DNA of 64,000 nt. It comes from Hanleya hanleyi. Taxonomy: Eukaryota > Mollusca > Polyplacophora > Lepidopleurida > Hanleyidae. Positions within the stretch are counted from its first letter, which is position 1; each line of letters begins with the position of its first letter. The notes under the pieces are model-generated. The model was not told the origin of the DNA, ran no database searches, and was given only the letters and a program-made list of their open reading frames with translations. A program made the translations under genes and the position numbers. This document shows positions 63,001 through 63,399 of this stretch, piece after piece. Location of the stretch: NCBI GenBank assembly GCA_036873755.1, contig JAVTVY010018681.1, forward strand, positions 1 to 64,000, read 5' to 3'.

Positions 63001-63399
63001 TGAACAAGTGAGTTGGTAGTATTATTGAAGATCTCAAGTACGAGTCTAAAGACGTAAATCAACTTCTCTATTCACAATCAAGAGACGTTTCTTGTAAGGT
63101 GTTAAAATTCATGTATTCAAACAACAGGAAGTCTCACCTCGTCCAATGAGCGAGCGTTGACAACACTGATAGTATACTCTGAGGGACCCACAAATGCGAT
63201 ATGTTGACCATCTGGGCTGATGGTCAGAGCATCTGGTCCAAACTTCTCCCCACGTGCAACAGTGTTCCCCAGAAGACGTATAAGATCATAGCTGTTAGAC
63301 GTGCCATCATACAGGGCTATGGATCCCATTGAACCAGCACTGTATAGGTAGTCACCATTTGGAGAAAAGGCGACGCCGATCACTTTGCCACGATGTTGT
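2971..63399 (-). CDS. WDR90: WDR90/POC16, partial gene model, 17 exons
   Basis: Joined exons (transcription order): 63399-63138, 62640-62470, 61978-61850, 61430-61297, 60976-60936, 60299-60153, 57754-57654, 57099-56902, 56299-56197, 53239-53165, 52443-52397, 16198-16042, 7004-6763, 6453-6309, 5408-5209, 4675-4586, 3096-2971. All introns are GT-AG, all phases agree, and the join is 789 codons with one leading base. Residues 1-231 are WD40 blades (KIWDY, GHSEDV, LYLWDF). Residues 232-394 are a charged Ser/Pro-rich linker. Residues 395-789 are a WD40 block (ICIWDL, VVWST, VSAWDT, RLWSV, LRIWSL). The run APPNQAGLKLK...GYNGNGR...MVW followed by VVIVEDL and EISTLAL is recalled from vertebrate WDR90. 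WDR90 is a microtubule-binding centriole-wall protein needed for centriole integrity and ciliogenesis. Both ends of the gene are outside the window. Exon boundaries are read from sequence; the name rests on remembered homology, not a search. Confidence 0.88.
3534..4475. mobile_element. Non-autonomous DNA element with 27-bp TIRs
   Basis: The left end (3534, GTACCGTAAACTGGGGTGTA) is the near-perfect inverse of the right end (to 4475, TACACCCCAGGTTACGGTAC), so a 942-bp unit is bounded by TIRs of about 27 bp. Subterminal motifs such as GTGAATTC.GACA recur inside in both orientations (3567, 3945, 4210). No transposase is visible; the short open frames inside are unrelated to any family I know. It lies in intron 16 of WDR90. 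No convincing target duplication was found. Confidence 0.65.
4586..4675 (-). CDS. WDR90: WDR90 exon 16
   Basis: 30 codons, phase 0 at both ends, acceptor ATTTCAG and donor AAG|GTCAGT. It encodes GIVGTNSGTLWYINW and then RLVSGHSNK, the end of one blade and the Gly-His that starts the next. Vertebrate WDR90 has a very similar VVGT.AGTLW...RLISGH stretch here. Confidence 0.9.
4722..4896. mobile_element. pogo/Tc1-like MITE, 175 bp
   Basis: The ends TATAGTGAAACCTGTGAATAC and GTATAGACAGGTTTCACTGTA are inverted repeats of about 20 bp starting and ending in TA, as expected for a TA target. The interior contains repeated ACCGACATTAT motifs. It is too short to code. MITEs with TACAGTGAAACCTG ends are common in invertebrate genomes. 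Located in intron 15 of WDR90. Confidence 0.75.
5209..5408 (-). CDS. WDR90: WDR90 exon 15
   Basis: 200 nt: the first two bases complete an Asp codon split with exon 14, then 66 codons to donor ATG|GTAATG. The acceptor is CATGTCAG. The peptide has RLLTASVGRNVRLWSV (a WD40 strand), an acidic Met-rich segment (TMEDEMNLDGAVSSLAFDD) and ends MMEM. The LDGAV.S..FDD run matches the same place in vertebrate WDR90. The donor lacks G at +5, so it is a weaker site than its neighbours. Confidence 0.88.
5880..6338. repeat. 35-bp minisatellite copied from the exon 14 splice donor
   Basis: Thirteen units of exactly 35 bp; the string ATCTCAGTATTG (or one-base variants) starts at 5891, 5926, 5961 and so on every 35 bases to 6311. 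The unit at 6311 is the authentic 3' end of WDR90 exon 14 plus its 5' splice site. On the minus strand each unit therefore carries about 28 nt of exon 14 followed by ATAG|GTAAGG or a mutated version. The donor GT is intact in eight units, including the real one (near 6308), and destroyed in those near 5888, 5993, 6133, 6203 and 6238. The 35-bp period keeps a plus-strand frame open, but this is a by-product of repetition. Confidence 0.93.
6309..6453 (-). CDS. WDR90: WDR90 exon 14
   Basis: 145 nt from acceptor TTCACACAG to donor ATAG|GTAAGG, ending one base into a codon. It encodes LYVGTNNGKVSAWDT and HWEADNTEIG, matching LYCGT..G.V..WDT and SWEAD..GIG of vertebrate WDR90. Its last 28 nt and its donor are the founder unit of the adjoining 35-bp minisatellite. 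The end at 6309 was chosen because only this donor keeps frame with exon 15 without meeting a stop. Confidence 0.9.
6763..7004 (-). CDS. WDR90: WDR90 exon 13
   Basis: 242 nt, acceptor TATTATCAG, donor CTT|GTAAGT. It completes a split Gly codon and adds 80 codons. WD40 strands: QTIVVWST, then PIHDLKWDPYTVNEFSSVGG and TMLFWLLDE. Spacing and the FWLL motif match the blade in vertebrate WDR90 that reads TFWLLQ. Confidence 0.9.
7005..7490. other. Intronic sequence, nothing recognised
   Basis: The 5' part of WDR90 intron 12 as drawn on the plus strand. It is AT-rich; short minus-strand open frames at 7129-7377 have no recognisable motif, no splice context and look random. Confidence 0.5.
7491..10268 (+). 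mobile_element. Pearl/Helentron-like non-autonomous element (outer, interrupted)
   Basis: Tandem core units of about 170 bp share ATATCTTGCAGACAAG (7740, 7910, 8079, 8251, and again 9650-10160), each followed by a (GGAC)n run and ACCGGACA(T/C)GGATGAATGC. The right end has GACAGACAGACA, then a GC hairpin (TCCCCC...GGGGGA) in TGTCTCC...GGGGGAGACATAATAA. The left boundary is set at GTCTCCCCCATCC, which is inverted relative to the right hairpin; it is approximate. A second element (8359-9580) interrupts the core. Bivalve pearl elements are known for ~160-bp cores plus an ACGG microsatellite; the assignment to them is inference. Confidence 0.7.
8359..9580 (+). mobile_element. Pearl/Helentron-like element nested in the outer copy
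   Basis: Inserted inside an outer core unit: ...TAATCAAA on the left and TGAGGGGGCTATCCC on the right rejoin into an uninterrupted unit, so the insertion fell between A and T with no duplicated bases. The 5' part has a hairpin (AAGCAATC AGA GATTGCTC) and TATGCCCCCC. Four core units of about 160 bp carry AGGGCCATAACTCTTGAAAA (8853, 9014, 9173, 9332). A (GGACAGAC)n run precedes the 3' hairpin CCCCCCTCTAGTTAGAGGGGGG and CATAA. Open frames across it read through repeats and are not genes. Confidence 0.78.
10269..11160. repeat. Two related ~115-bp modules in intronic DNA
   Basis: Two diverged direct copies (about 10382-10505 and 10778-10897) share the order GACAAGTTTC(A/G)A, ATCG(A/G)TTCAG, GAGATG/GAGATC and CCAAGATGGCC. 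They look like part of an old dispersed element whose ends I cannot place. The rest of the segment has no recognisable feature. Confidence 0.5.
11165..11363. repeat. 36-bp minisatellite, left part
   Basis: Units of 34-36 bp with TTGAAGCTGAACTGAC(A/C)TGG and GTGAACTACTGATG. The array stops at a TA where a TIR element is inserted and resumes at 15154, so the two parts are one array split by insertion. Confidence 0.85.
13780..14043 (+). pseudogene. Transposon-protein C-terminal remnant
   Basis: One frame reads FKAALKHHFTAWYELQHI, then a TAA stop, then MKTLLRSGRSVQDIKVDLKF, LKPKHAMWMVKAHEQLG and VILQGFKTVGI before a stop at 14041-14043. The pattern W(Y)..., D...V.D......LKP.HA.W.......L...VI..GF...GI resembles C-terminal regions of transposase-like proteins common in molluscan repeats. 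The family name is uncertain and no DDE residues are in view. The in-frame stop marks it as broken. Confidence 0.4.
14255..14345. repeat. Fold-back palindrome with CGCGAAAG core
   Basis: AACATGTTTCTTTCGCGTGC at the left is the exact inverse of GCACGCGAAAGAAACATGTT at the right, with GAAACTTTCGCGATT and AATCGCGAAA inside. Arms of about 40 nt leave almost no loop. Related GAAACTTTCGCG strings occur at 13338, 13355 and 13396. It is probably a small inserted MITE. Confidence 0.7.
15154..15615. repeat. 36-bp minisatellite, right part
   Basis: Continuation of the array at 11165-11363: units with TTGAAGCTAAATCCATGGTG and GGTGAACTACTGATG, progressively degenerate towards 15.6 kb. No coding. Confidence 0.85.
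15616..16041. other. Intronic sequence, nothing recognised
   Basis: Unique AT-rich DNA just downstream (in gene sense) of WDR90 exon 12. A plus-strand 60-codon frame at 15768 has no features of a gene. Confidence 0.5.
16042..16198 (-). CDS. WDR90: WDR90 exon 12
   Basis: 157 nt, acceptor CTGATGTAG, donor TCG|GTCAGT, ending one base into a Gly codon. It encodes VLASASGSFE, SSQICIWDLQQ (WD40 strand with W-D) and MVCLAYSRDDRFLISV. This continues the blade started in exon 11 (EISTLAL), although 36.2 kb separates the two exons. Vertebrate WDR90 has VLASASG...QIRVWD...LAFSPDDRLL in the same place. Confidence 0.92.
16362..16448. other. Pre-miRNA-sized hairpin
   Basis: GTCCAGGTAA (16377) pairs with TTACCTGGAC (to 16418) without mismatch, followed by a T:T mismatch and CCCT/AGGG, with a 12-nt loop. 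Outside the stem, CATCTG and CAGATG extend pairing after an internal bulge. It lies in WDR90 intron 11 close to the exon 12 acceptor. Function is unknown; it could equally be a relic of a small inverted-repeat element. Confidence 0.4.
17014..17186. repeat. DIRS 3' inverted terminal repeat
   Basis: Between about 17062 and 17186 the sequence is the inverse of 23251-23380 (for example CATTTCTTGTTCTACATGAA against TTCATGTAGAACAAGAAATG). The outer 50 bp, from an A-run through TTCACAGGTAAATTTTCTG, has no match at the 5' end but is complemented in the internal complementary region at 17242-17297. Confidence 0.9.
17242..17338. repeat. DIRS internal complementary region
   Basis: The first half (17242-17297) is the inverse of the outermost 3' end: AGCTTAATAACAGAAAATTT against AAATTTTCTGTTATTAAGCT. 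The second half (17298-17338, GTTATTTGCACTGAAAACTT) is the inverse of the outermost 5' end at about 23355-23395. The region thus templates the junction of a circular intermediate, as in DIRS-1. Confidence 0.9.
17636..18705 (-). pseudogene. DIRS tyrosine recombinase (frameshifted)
   Basis: The reading frame begins around 18705 (FAQAGFSAEVGRRMA), overlapping the RNase H frame, and runs to a stop at 18046. It then continues in another frame from 18052 (CPVRALACYL) to 17636. Catalytic features of the tyrosine recombinase fold are visible: box A arginine in SAARVSELHAL, box B HEIRALAASW (H-x-x-R), and the nucleophile Tyr in SFYLRD. The enzyme would integrate the circular DNA. The one-base shift near 18050 breaks it. 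The missing piece between the halves appears to be only a base or two. Confidence 0.88.
18567..20713 (-). pseudogene. DIRS reverse transcriptase-RNase H (frameshifted)
   Basis: The N-terminal RT part is read from about 20713 (GGRLQLFWRNW, GFYSPVFLVPKK, RMVINLKRLN). Near 20165 the frame shifts into one open to 18567. The second part has DLRDAYLHIPI, VPPFGLSTSPWVFT, the catalytic YIDD box, then RNase H motifs LFTDAS, VLEFMAVTHA, VATDNTSVVSYI and HIPGILNVLADSLSR. A DIRS-typical tail with WFPDLLDLL follows. It would copy element RNA to DNA. The single shift lies between the LKRLN region and DAYLH. The 5' part overlaps the end of gag by about 55 nt, as is common in this group. Confidence 0.9.
20658..23130 (-). 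pseudogene. DIRS gag-like ORF (stop and frameshift)
   Basis: Starts at ATG 23130-23128 (MAQNMSQMSCMSCGG). The N-terminus has paired cysteines (C-x2-C, C-x2-C-R, C-x2-C) typical of DIRS gag-like proteins. A TGA at 22551-22549 interrupts a frame that otherwise stays open from 23130 to 21364. Near 21440 it must change frame to continue (LELASSGPFPVQKPNIRSYG) to 20658. The C-terminus is Lys/Ser-rich (GHKKQGKGKSKQSKK), suited to nucleic-acid binding. A G-run of 13 at about 22771 is a likely slippage site. The 8-mer GCTTCCGG recurs throughout at nucleotide level. Confidence 0.8.
23251..23395. repeat. DIRS 5' inverted terminal repeat
   Basis: The inverse of the 3' repeat over about 125 bp. The outermost 40 bp (ending TTTTCAGCGCAAATAAC) differs from the 3' end but is complemented at 17298-17338. 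It contains GAG|GTAAGTTTT on the plus strand. Confidence 0.9.
23396..24635. other. Intronic sequence with one dispersed module
   Basis: About 23490-23560 contains ACATCGTTTTCAATGATTT, TCATATCACGACGGTGCC and TACATGTGCC. Similar strings in the same order occur near 3421-3475 and 48017-48062, indicating a dispersed repeat of unknown class. The remainder shows nothing. Confidence 0.45.
24640..24960. repeat. Diverged direct repeat, copy 1
   Basis: About 310 bp matching 25997-26315: shared strings include AGAAAGCTCTTTGGGTCTGA, TTACAGGTAAGACTAAAT, TTTACTGTCAC and TTTTATCTATCCACAATTAA. The copies differ by many substitutions and small indels. No coding potential seen. Confidence 0.8.
25108..25235. 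repeat. Cluster of GGAGTGTGA palindromes
   Basis: Within 125 bp the motif GGAGTGTGA or its inverse TCACACTCC occurs repeatedly (25112, 25136, 25161, 25214), including the perfect 20-bp palindrome at 25214-25233. A shortened ATCACTCCCC is at 25180. Such spacing could be a protein-binding cluster or a degenerate inverted-repeat element; the sequence alone does not decide. Confidence 0.55.
25486..25632. repeat. Small fold-back element
   Basis: TTGTATTTGAGTATTTGCG at the left is the near inverse of CGCAAATACTGAAATACAA at the right, about 145 bp apart, with TTTTACTTTCGCAAATATC in between. It is probably a MITE; there is no coding. Confidence 0.55.
25997..26315. repeat. Diverged direct repeat, copy 2
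   Basis: Partner of 24640-24960, 1.35 kb away in the same orientation. It ends shortly before the 92-bp satellite begins. Confidence 0.8.
26385..35385. repeat. 92-bp satellite, ~98 monomers, higher-order blocks
   Basis: The monomer contains ATTACCTCCAGCTTTGTTCA, TTCATTAGTGACATGAATCG, a hairpin (ACCCTGCTTGACAGGGT) and CTATCAGTATTGTGGTG. Variants mark a higher-order structure: one type with TATACCCTTGTTGACAGG followed by GTGGCCGATAC, another lacking two bases (CAGCTGTTCAATG). The GTGGCCGATAC marker is at about 27400, 28136, 29146, 29877, 30703, 32263 and 32723, spacings of roughly 8, 11, 8, 9, 17 and 5 monomers. Monomers at both ends are more degenerate (26.4 and 33.7-34.2 kb). Open frames of 77-108 codons repeat with the satellite and start mostly at the same place; they are by-products. 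Confidence 0.96.
35386..36470. other. Intronic sequence, nothing recognised
   Basis: Unique DNA between the satellite and the next element. Minus-strand frames at 35510-35692 and 35776-36042 show no domain and no splice support. Confidence 0.5.
36480..37475 (+). mobile_element. Pearl/Helentron-like element
   Basis: About four core units of 151-163 bp, each with TTATGCTCCGGAAACGAAAT-like text (36751, 36902, 37061, 37224) and GGTGGCGCCACCTGTAGACG. The core is followed by an ACGGACGG-type run (37377-37430) and a terminal segment CTACGTAATCGGGGGGTATA. Core, microsatellite and G-rich end are in the same order as in the other elements of this class in the window. The left boundary is uncertain. 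Confidence 0.65.
37476..37954. other. Intronic sequence, nothing recognised
   Basis: Short unique stretch between two mobile elements, with no supported gene. Confidence 0.45.
38703..39069 (-). pseudogene. Transposon gene, N-proximal fragment
   Basis: The frame reads PCHHSEADTRVLLHLANA, GHTTAYVHTMDSDV, LLVGFGTAKKY and ALPLFHSLTGCDPTSQFL. The EADTR, TVDTDV-like and FH..TGCD signatures belong to a protein of unknown function that is multi-copy in many invertebrate genomes. The copy runs into the inverted-repeat arm without its C-terminal half, which lies on the other strand at 39160-39855. Confidence 0.6.
39160..39855 (+). pseudogene. Transposon gene, C-proximal fragment
   Basis: The fragment overlaps the minus-strand fragment in content (ALPLFHSLTVCKTTSQFL), then continues further: GCGKKTAWTVC, LRERFIVLMYS, GVNEAKHHLF, RSLENIPPPKS, and in a shifted frame HVKRALLQASFYWSQVTS and a Cys-rich tail (CKFNC, CKCEGGC). 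The frame changes near 39540 and a stop at 39724 shows it is decayed. The Cys-rich end suggests a zinc-binding tail; the function is unknown. Confidence 0.6.
40666..43365. other. Intronic sequence, nothing recognised
   Basis: 2.7 kb without a recognised exon or element. Open frames at 40811-41104 (+), 41590-41979 (-) and 42000-42197 (-) lack domain motifs, splice evidence and codon bias that I can judge. The GGACAGGCA-type repeats at 40845-40970 are small. Confidence 0.45.
43366..45791. repeat. 50-bp satellite with TTCCAAGGAA core
   Basis: About 48 tandem units of 50 bp: CAGTTCTTTCCAAGGAAATA, then GCATCAAGGACAAGTGCAAT, then TCCAAGTGAA. Starts near 43421, 43471, 43521, 43571 and 43621 show the exact period. 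Variants TTCCAGGGAA and TAAATGACATCTGCAATTCCA alternate in the right half. Some units are shortened at CAGTTCTAGTGCAATTCC. The period makes minus-strand frames with a 50-residue repeat (MLFPWKELF...); these are by-products. Confidence 0.95.
45792..45997. repeat. Degenerate edge of the 50-bp satellite
   Basis: Four diverged units (CCACGGAAATGGCAT, CCAAGGAAATGGCAT, CCAAGGGAATGGCAT) lead up to about 60 bp before the GPCR start codon. The 5' flank of that gene, and possibly its 5' UTR, is therefore old satellite sequence. Confidence 0.75.
46058..47029 (+). CDS. Intronless class A GPCR, adenosine-receptor-like
   Basis: 323 residues from ATG 46058; an upstream in-frame TTG at 46040 is not needed, and ATG 46079 is a later alternative. 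Seven hydrophobic segments are visible. Family A marks: GN in TM1 (N35), D65 in TM2, C91 at the top of TM3 with C176 in loop 2, DRF (115-117) in place of DRY, W143 in TM4, P197 in TM5, and NPVFY (301-305) in TM7. LPILGWN (152-158) at the end of TM4 resembles adenosine receptors. TM6 has SYTP instead of CWxP. There are N-glycosylation sites at N2 and N167. It is a plasma-membrane receptor; the ligand is not known. It lies opposite to WDR90 inside its largest intron, just after a satellite. Lack of introns suggests a retrogene origin, or the single-exon habit of many GPCRs. Confidence 0.88.
   Translation: MNVTGGSMVGHGSDGHRIFFTALNAVLIIVISCGNGLILFLVVKYPRLRTASVTNILIAGMALHDFIIGVIAIPMRIITIQVLSHLNEVQCLAGSILTYALHIVSSYTLLLLAVDRFAAIIFPLRYISLLTEKRAYLSLIIIWIYGIFIGCLPILGWNSIVAARGDNSSEQLLRHCHVEFYVDGQYLGFIYILNILPCMVLQIGLYTKIVRTARKQARKIDAEAKRCAAMATHYMAQKPDRRGLFVLTMTSLFFTLSYTPMILETAIDYDFYTRKSLDGTMWSSILYSIGHVMILANAAINPVFYGFSTRDYREKIRKLFKRN
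47423..47428 (+). terminator. Possible poly(A) signal of the GPCR gene
   Basis: AATAAA about 390 bp after the GPCR stop codon, in AT-rich sequence. It is the first clear hexamer downstream. No cleavage data are available. Confidence 0.4.
47514..47868. mobile_element. 355-bp MITE-like inverted-repeat unit
   Basis: GAATAAGACAGTCCCAAGA (47514) and TCTTGGGACTGTCCTATTC (47850-47868) are inverted with one mismatch. A second, overlapping inverted pair follows (TTCAAAAGCCGCGG near 47868 and CCGCGGACCCTGAAT near 47990), with opposing G and C runs. No coding. Confidence 0.55.
48497..48965. repeat. Fold-back element with ~120-bp arms
   Basis: TAATGGTTTATTGATCAC (48528) and GTGATCAATAAACCATTA (about 48930) are exact inverses. 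Further in, ATACTGGGTATTTATATGCC pairs with GGCATATATACCCAGTGTAT. The arms are moderately diverged and the loop is about 200 bp. Confidence 0.65.
48966..49939. other. Intronic sequence with an unassigned 109-codon frame
   Basis: A plus-strand frame at 49030-49359 (starting MYIQDTLTLTNVEG, with IFDDVSNIPRQEG) is open but has no recognisable domain, and its codons look AT-driven. I do not call it a gene. Nothing else is seen. Confidence 0.45.
49940..51166 (+). mobile_element. Pearl/Helentron-like element
   Basis: The left part has small hairpins (CAACCTCGTGGTTG) and CCCCTCGGGCCGGG. Core units of about 159 bp start ACTCCTGAAAAACACATCC at 50262, 50417, 50577, 50736, 50791 and 50950; the 55-bp spacing marks one truncated unit. 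A GGACGGAC run (51074-51110) precedes the terminal hairpin CTCGGGCAGA ATCTGCCCGAG and GGGTAATAAA. The core shares GGGGCATAACTCCTGAAAAA with the element at 8359-9580. Confidence 0.72.
51285..52175 (+). mobile_element. 5'-truncated LINE (CR1/L2/Jockey-like ORF2 end)
   Basis: One open frame from about 51285 to the stop at 51975-51977 encodes the C-terminal part of a non-LTR reverse transcriptase protein: ILGLTVDHSLSWKDH, YNAYILPHIDYCLTIW, KLQKRAARIIL, FKELRWLTIQEW and LWNSIGNN. The catalytic RT core is missing. The 3' UTR ends AAATAAAG followed by (AT)n near 52155-52172. The frame is intact where present, suggesting a fairly recent truncated insertion. Confidence 0.8.
52397..52443 (-). CDS. WDR90: WDR90 exon 11
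   Basis: A 47-nt exon: two bases complete Gly, then 15 codons, HVEEISTLALQNDCQ. Acceptor TTTTGTTGCAG, donor CAG|GTAAGC. The GH..EISTLAL motif starts a blade and is conserved in vertebrate WDR90. The following intron is 36,198 bp. Confidence 0.9.
52482..52670 (-). mobile_element. tRNA-derived SINE, 5'-shortened copy
   Basis: Same family as 57873-58118: shared GTTTGGTTGGTGGAGGAAGC, GAGAGAACCACCA and AGTAACTGGCAAAC, followed by a degenerate B-box region (on plus, CTTGAACCCGTGCCG). Its poly-C end on the minus strand lies only about 40 bp before the exon 11 acceptor. Confidence 0.75.
52671..53164. other. WDR90 intron 10
   Basis: Short intron between exons 10 and 11, containing the SINE and about 490 bp of unremarkable AT-rich DNA. 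Confidence 0.5.
53165..53239 (-). CDS. WDR90: WDR90 exon 10
   Basis: 75 nt, acceptor CTCCACACAG, donor TAG|GTAAGC, entering and leaving one base into a codon. Encodes LFVYTSGCVVIVEDLNTSSQ and RHLLG. The V(V)VEDL strand is a close match to vertebrate WDR90. Confidence 0.9.
53505..56090 (+). mobile_element. 2.6-kb pearl/Helentron-like element
   Basis: Begins with a hairpin (AGAGCCCAAGGGGCTTC) and ATACGCCCGTAT. About a dozen core units (105-160 bp) repeat GGGGTCACAGTGACCTTGAC and ATTTTGGTA(T/C)G.GACACATCG from 54.04 to 55.95 kb. It ends with GACCGGACAGACGGACGG, then GTCCGCCTTTTTGGCGGGCG and TATAAA. The 3' GGCGGGCGTATA mirrors the 5' TATACGCCC. A 333-bp MITE (55302-55634) interrupts one unit. 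Located in WDR90 intron 9. Confidence 0.7.
55302..55634. mobile_element. 333-bp MITE nested in a core unit
   Basis: Terminal inverted repeats CAGGGCCTGATC and GATCAGGCCCTG; GTATG is duplicated on both sides (55297-55301 and 55635-55639). Excising it restores TTTGGTATGCAACACATCG, as in neighbouring units. The interior has a long A-rich tract and (TA)n. Confidence 0.8.
56197..56299 (-). CDS. WDR90: WDR90 exon 9
   Basis: 103 nt, acceptor GATTCCACAG, donor ACAG|GTATAC, ending one base into Gly. Encodes RRYTAPPNQAGLKLK, VIGYNGNGRGNMVWHPDTG. This is the strongest family signature in the window; vertebrate WDR90 has almost the same residues at the start of its later WD40 block. Confidence 0.93.
56300..56901. 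other. WDR90 intron 8
   Basis: AT-rich intron with an A-run near 56590. Nothing else is recognised. Confidence 0.5.
56902..57099 (-). CDS. WDR90: WDR90 exon 8
   Basis: 66 codons, phase 0, acceptor ATTATTCAG, donor CAG|GTAATA. The sequence is basic and rich in Arg/His/Ser/Pro (HSPQVKQHRRYQTAQ, RNERSPGRQGHNRG), then KLICPNAHKHFIQRQKSHAM. It is probably a disordered linker between WD40 blocks; open across the whole exon and phase-compatible on both sides. Confidence 0.82.
57390..57610. repeat. Fold-back in WDR90 intron 7
   Basis: AATGATCCCGGAAATCTGCT, CAACACATACTGTA and their inverses TGTGTTGAGCAGATCTCTGG, GATCATTATAG form arms of about 40 bp around a 130-bp loop. Confidence 0.55.
57654..57754 (-). 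CDS. WDR90: WDR90 exon 7
   Basis: 101 nt; completes Glu, then 33 codons: DLQSEVSEKEEILIGPDLQ, DNRPPPDNSSDDEE. Acceptor TGTATTGCAG, donor GAA|GTATGT. An acidic linker segment with a run that looks like a casein-kinase-2-type site (SSDDEE). Called from frame and splice agreement, not from homology. Confidence 0.78.
57873..58118 (-). mobile_element. tRNA-derived SINE
   Basis: On the minus strand the head reads like a tRNA-Ser/Leu: ACTGAGTGGTATAAGGCG (A box) and GTGTTCGAGCCC (B box). The body contains GTTTGCCAGTTACTTGC and GGTGGTTCTCTCCGGGTACT, ending near a C-run. A second copy is at 52482-52670. It is transcribed in the same direction as WDR90, upstream of exon 7. Confidence 0.8.
58199..59849. 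mobile_element. 1.65-kb CAGGG-ended TIR element
   Basis: Begins CAGGGATTCATA and ends TATGAATCCCTG, perfect 12-bp TIRs, with subterminal GCCACCGG/CCGGTGGCAAAA in inverted orientation. CAGGG ends suggest a hAT-like origin, but no 8-bp duplication was confirmed. Short frames at 58344-58643 and 58679-58900 do not show transposase motifs. A small hairpin (GGGGTGCAGT...ACTGCACCCC) sits at 59519-59576. Confidence 0.65.
60153..60299 (-). CDS. WDR90: WDR90 exon 6
   Basis: 147 nt, acceptor GATCTACAG, donor ATGG|GTATGT. Encodes NSAKPMSPSRKLPESYTD, IPRRSPPRPARYDSPTR and IEDLSSINRASDM. Ser/Pro/Arg-rich linker. The other two frames are stopped, and this one is open and fits the phases of exons 5 and 7. 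Confidence 0.85.
60583..60867. mobile_element. 285-bp near-perfect fold-back MITE
   Basis: TACAGTACAAGGCAGAAATA at the left and TATTTCTGCCTTGTACTGTA at the right continue as inverted arms of about 135 nt with only a few mismatches and a loop of about 15 nt around ACGGTCGACGCG. TA at both outer ends fits a TA target. The high arm identity suggests recent insertion or gene conversion. Located in WDR90 intron 5. Confidence 0.9.
60936..60976 (-). CDS. WDR90: WDR90 exon 5 (micro-exon)
   Basis: 41 nt, acceptor TGTTTACAG, donor GAG|GTATGG, encoding GRNYTEKSWLHNG with split codons on both sides. An alternative acceptor two bases later would break frame with exon 6, so this start is preferred. Support is by phase only, because the peptide is not recognisable. 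Confidence 0.72.
61297..61430 (-). CDS. WDR90: WDR90 exon 4
   Basis: 134 nt, acceptor CTGCTGTAG, donor CACA|GTAAGA. Encodes a WD40 blade with VFIGHSEDVNKILFTPDG, FLSVGEALYLWDF and then a Pro-rich exit (TRPPSPTEP) into the linker. GHSE and LWD are the WD40 marks, and SVG.A..LWD is also present in vertebrate WDR90. Confidence 0.92.
61557..61628. repeat. 35-bp direct duplication
   Basis: GATAATGTGGCCTTTGTCAT followed by GTCCCTGATATATCT occurs twice in a row with no mismatch, in WDR90 intron 3. Confidence 0.85.
61850..61978 (-). CDS. WDR90: WDR90 exon 3
   Basis: 43 codons, phase 0, acceptor ATTTGTTTAG, donor CAG|GTATGC. Encodes DHVHRSSCTSLVTSEDGRY, LATAGDRVVKIWDYHMKL: a complete WD40 core with the S/T-x-D-G turn and IWD. 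Confidence 0.93.
62470..62640 (-). CDS. WDR90: WDR90 exon 2
   Basis: 57 codons, phase 0, acceptor TCTATTACAG, donor GAG|GTAAGT. Encodes VMRLDITHLNTVDNS, KVYYTPDCLKHLLVTTSSN and KLLKFNTKTGRLLAE. A WD40-type blade without the canonical WD pair. The frame stays open for 309 nt into the intron (to 62161), which would add about 100 residues if the donor were skipped. Confidence 0.88.
62641..63137. other. WDR90 intron 1 (as seen)
   Basis: Contains TTAATGCACAAGCTTTCGAC, CCTCTTACCGAGGCCTTTAT and CAAGTGACCATGAACTGAAC at 62945-63010, a string that looks like part of a retroelement end (a GAAAGC/TGATAAAGG ribozyme-like layout on the minus strand), too degenerate to name. The rest is unremarkable. Confidence 0.35.
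63138..63399 (-). CDS. WDR90: WDR90 exon 1 of the window
   Basis: 262 nt, acceptor AATTTTTCAG, donor GAG|GTGAGA; one base completes an upstream codon. Encodes QHRGKVIGVAFSPNGDYLYS, AGSMGSIALYD, LTISPDGQHIAFVGPS and YTISVVNARSLDE, two WD40 blades. More N-terminal exons must lie above 64000; none is visible between 63400 and 64000. Confidence 0.9.

Noticed and set aside
62940..63010. Hammerhead-like ribozyme or Penelope-type end
   Set aside because: On the minus strand TGATAAAGG and GTCGAAAGC are placed suggestively, but the required CTGATGA core is not intact and the stems are weak.
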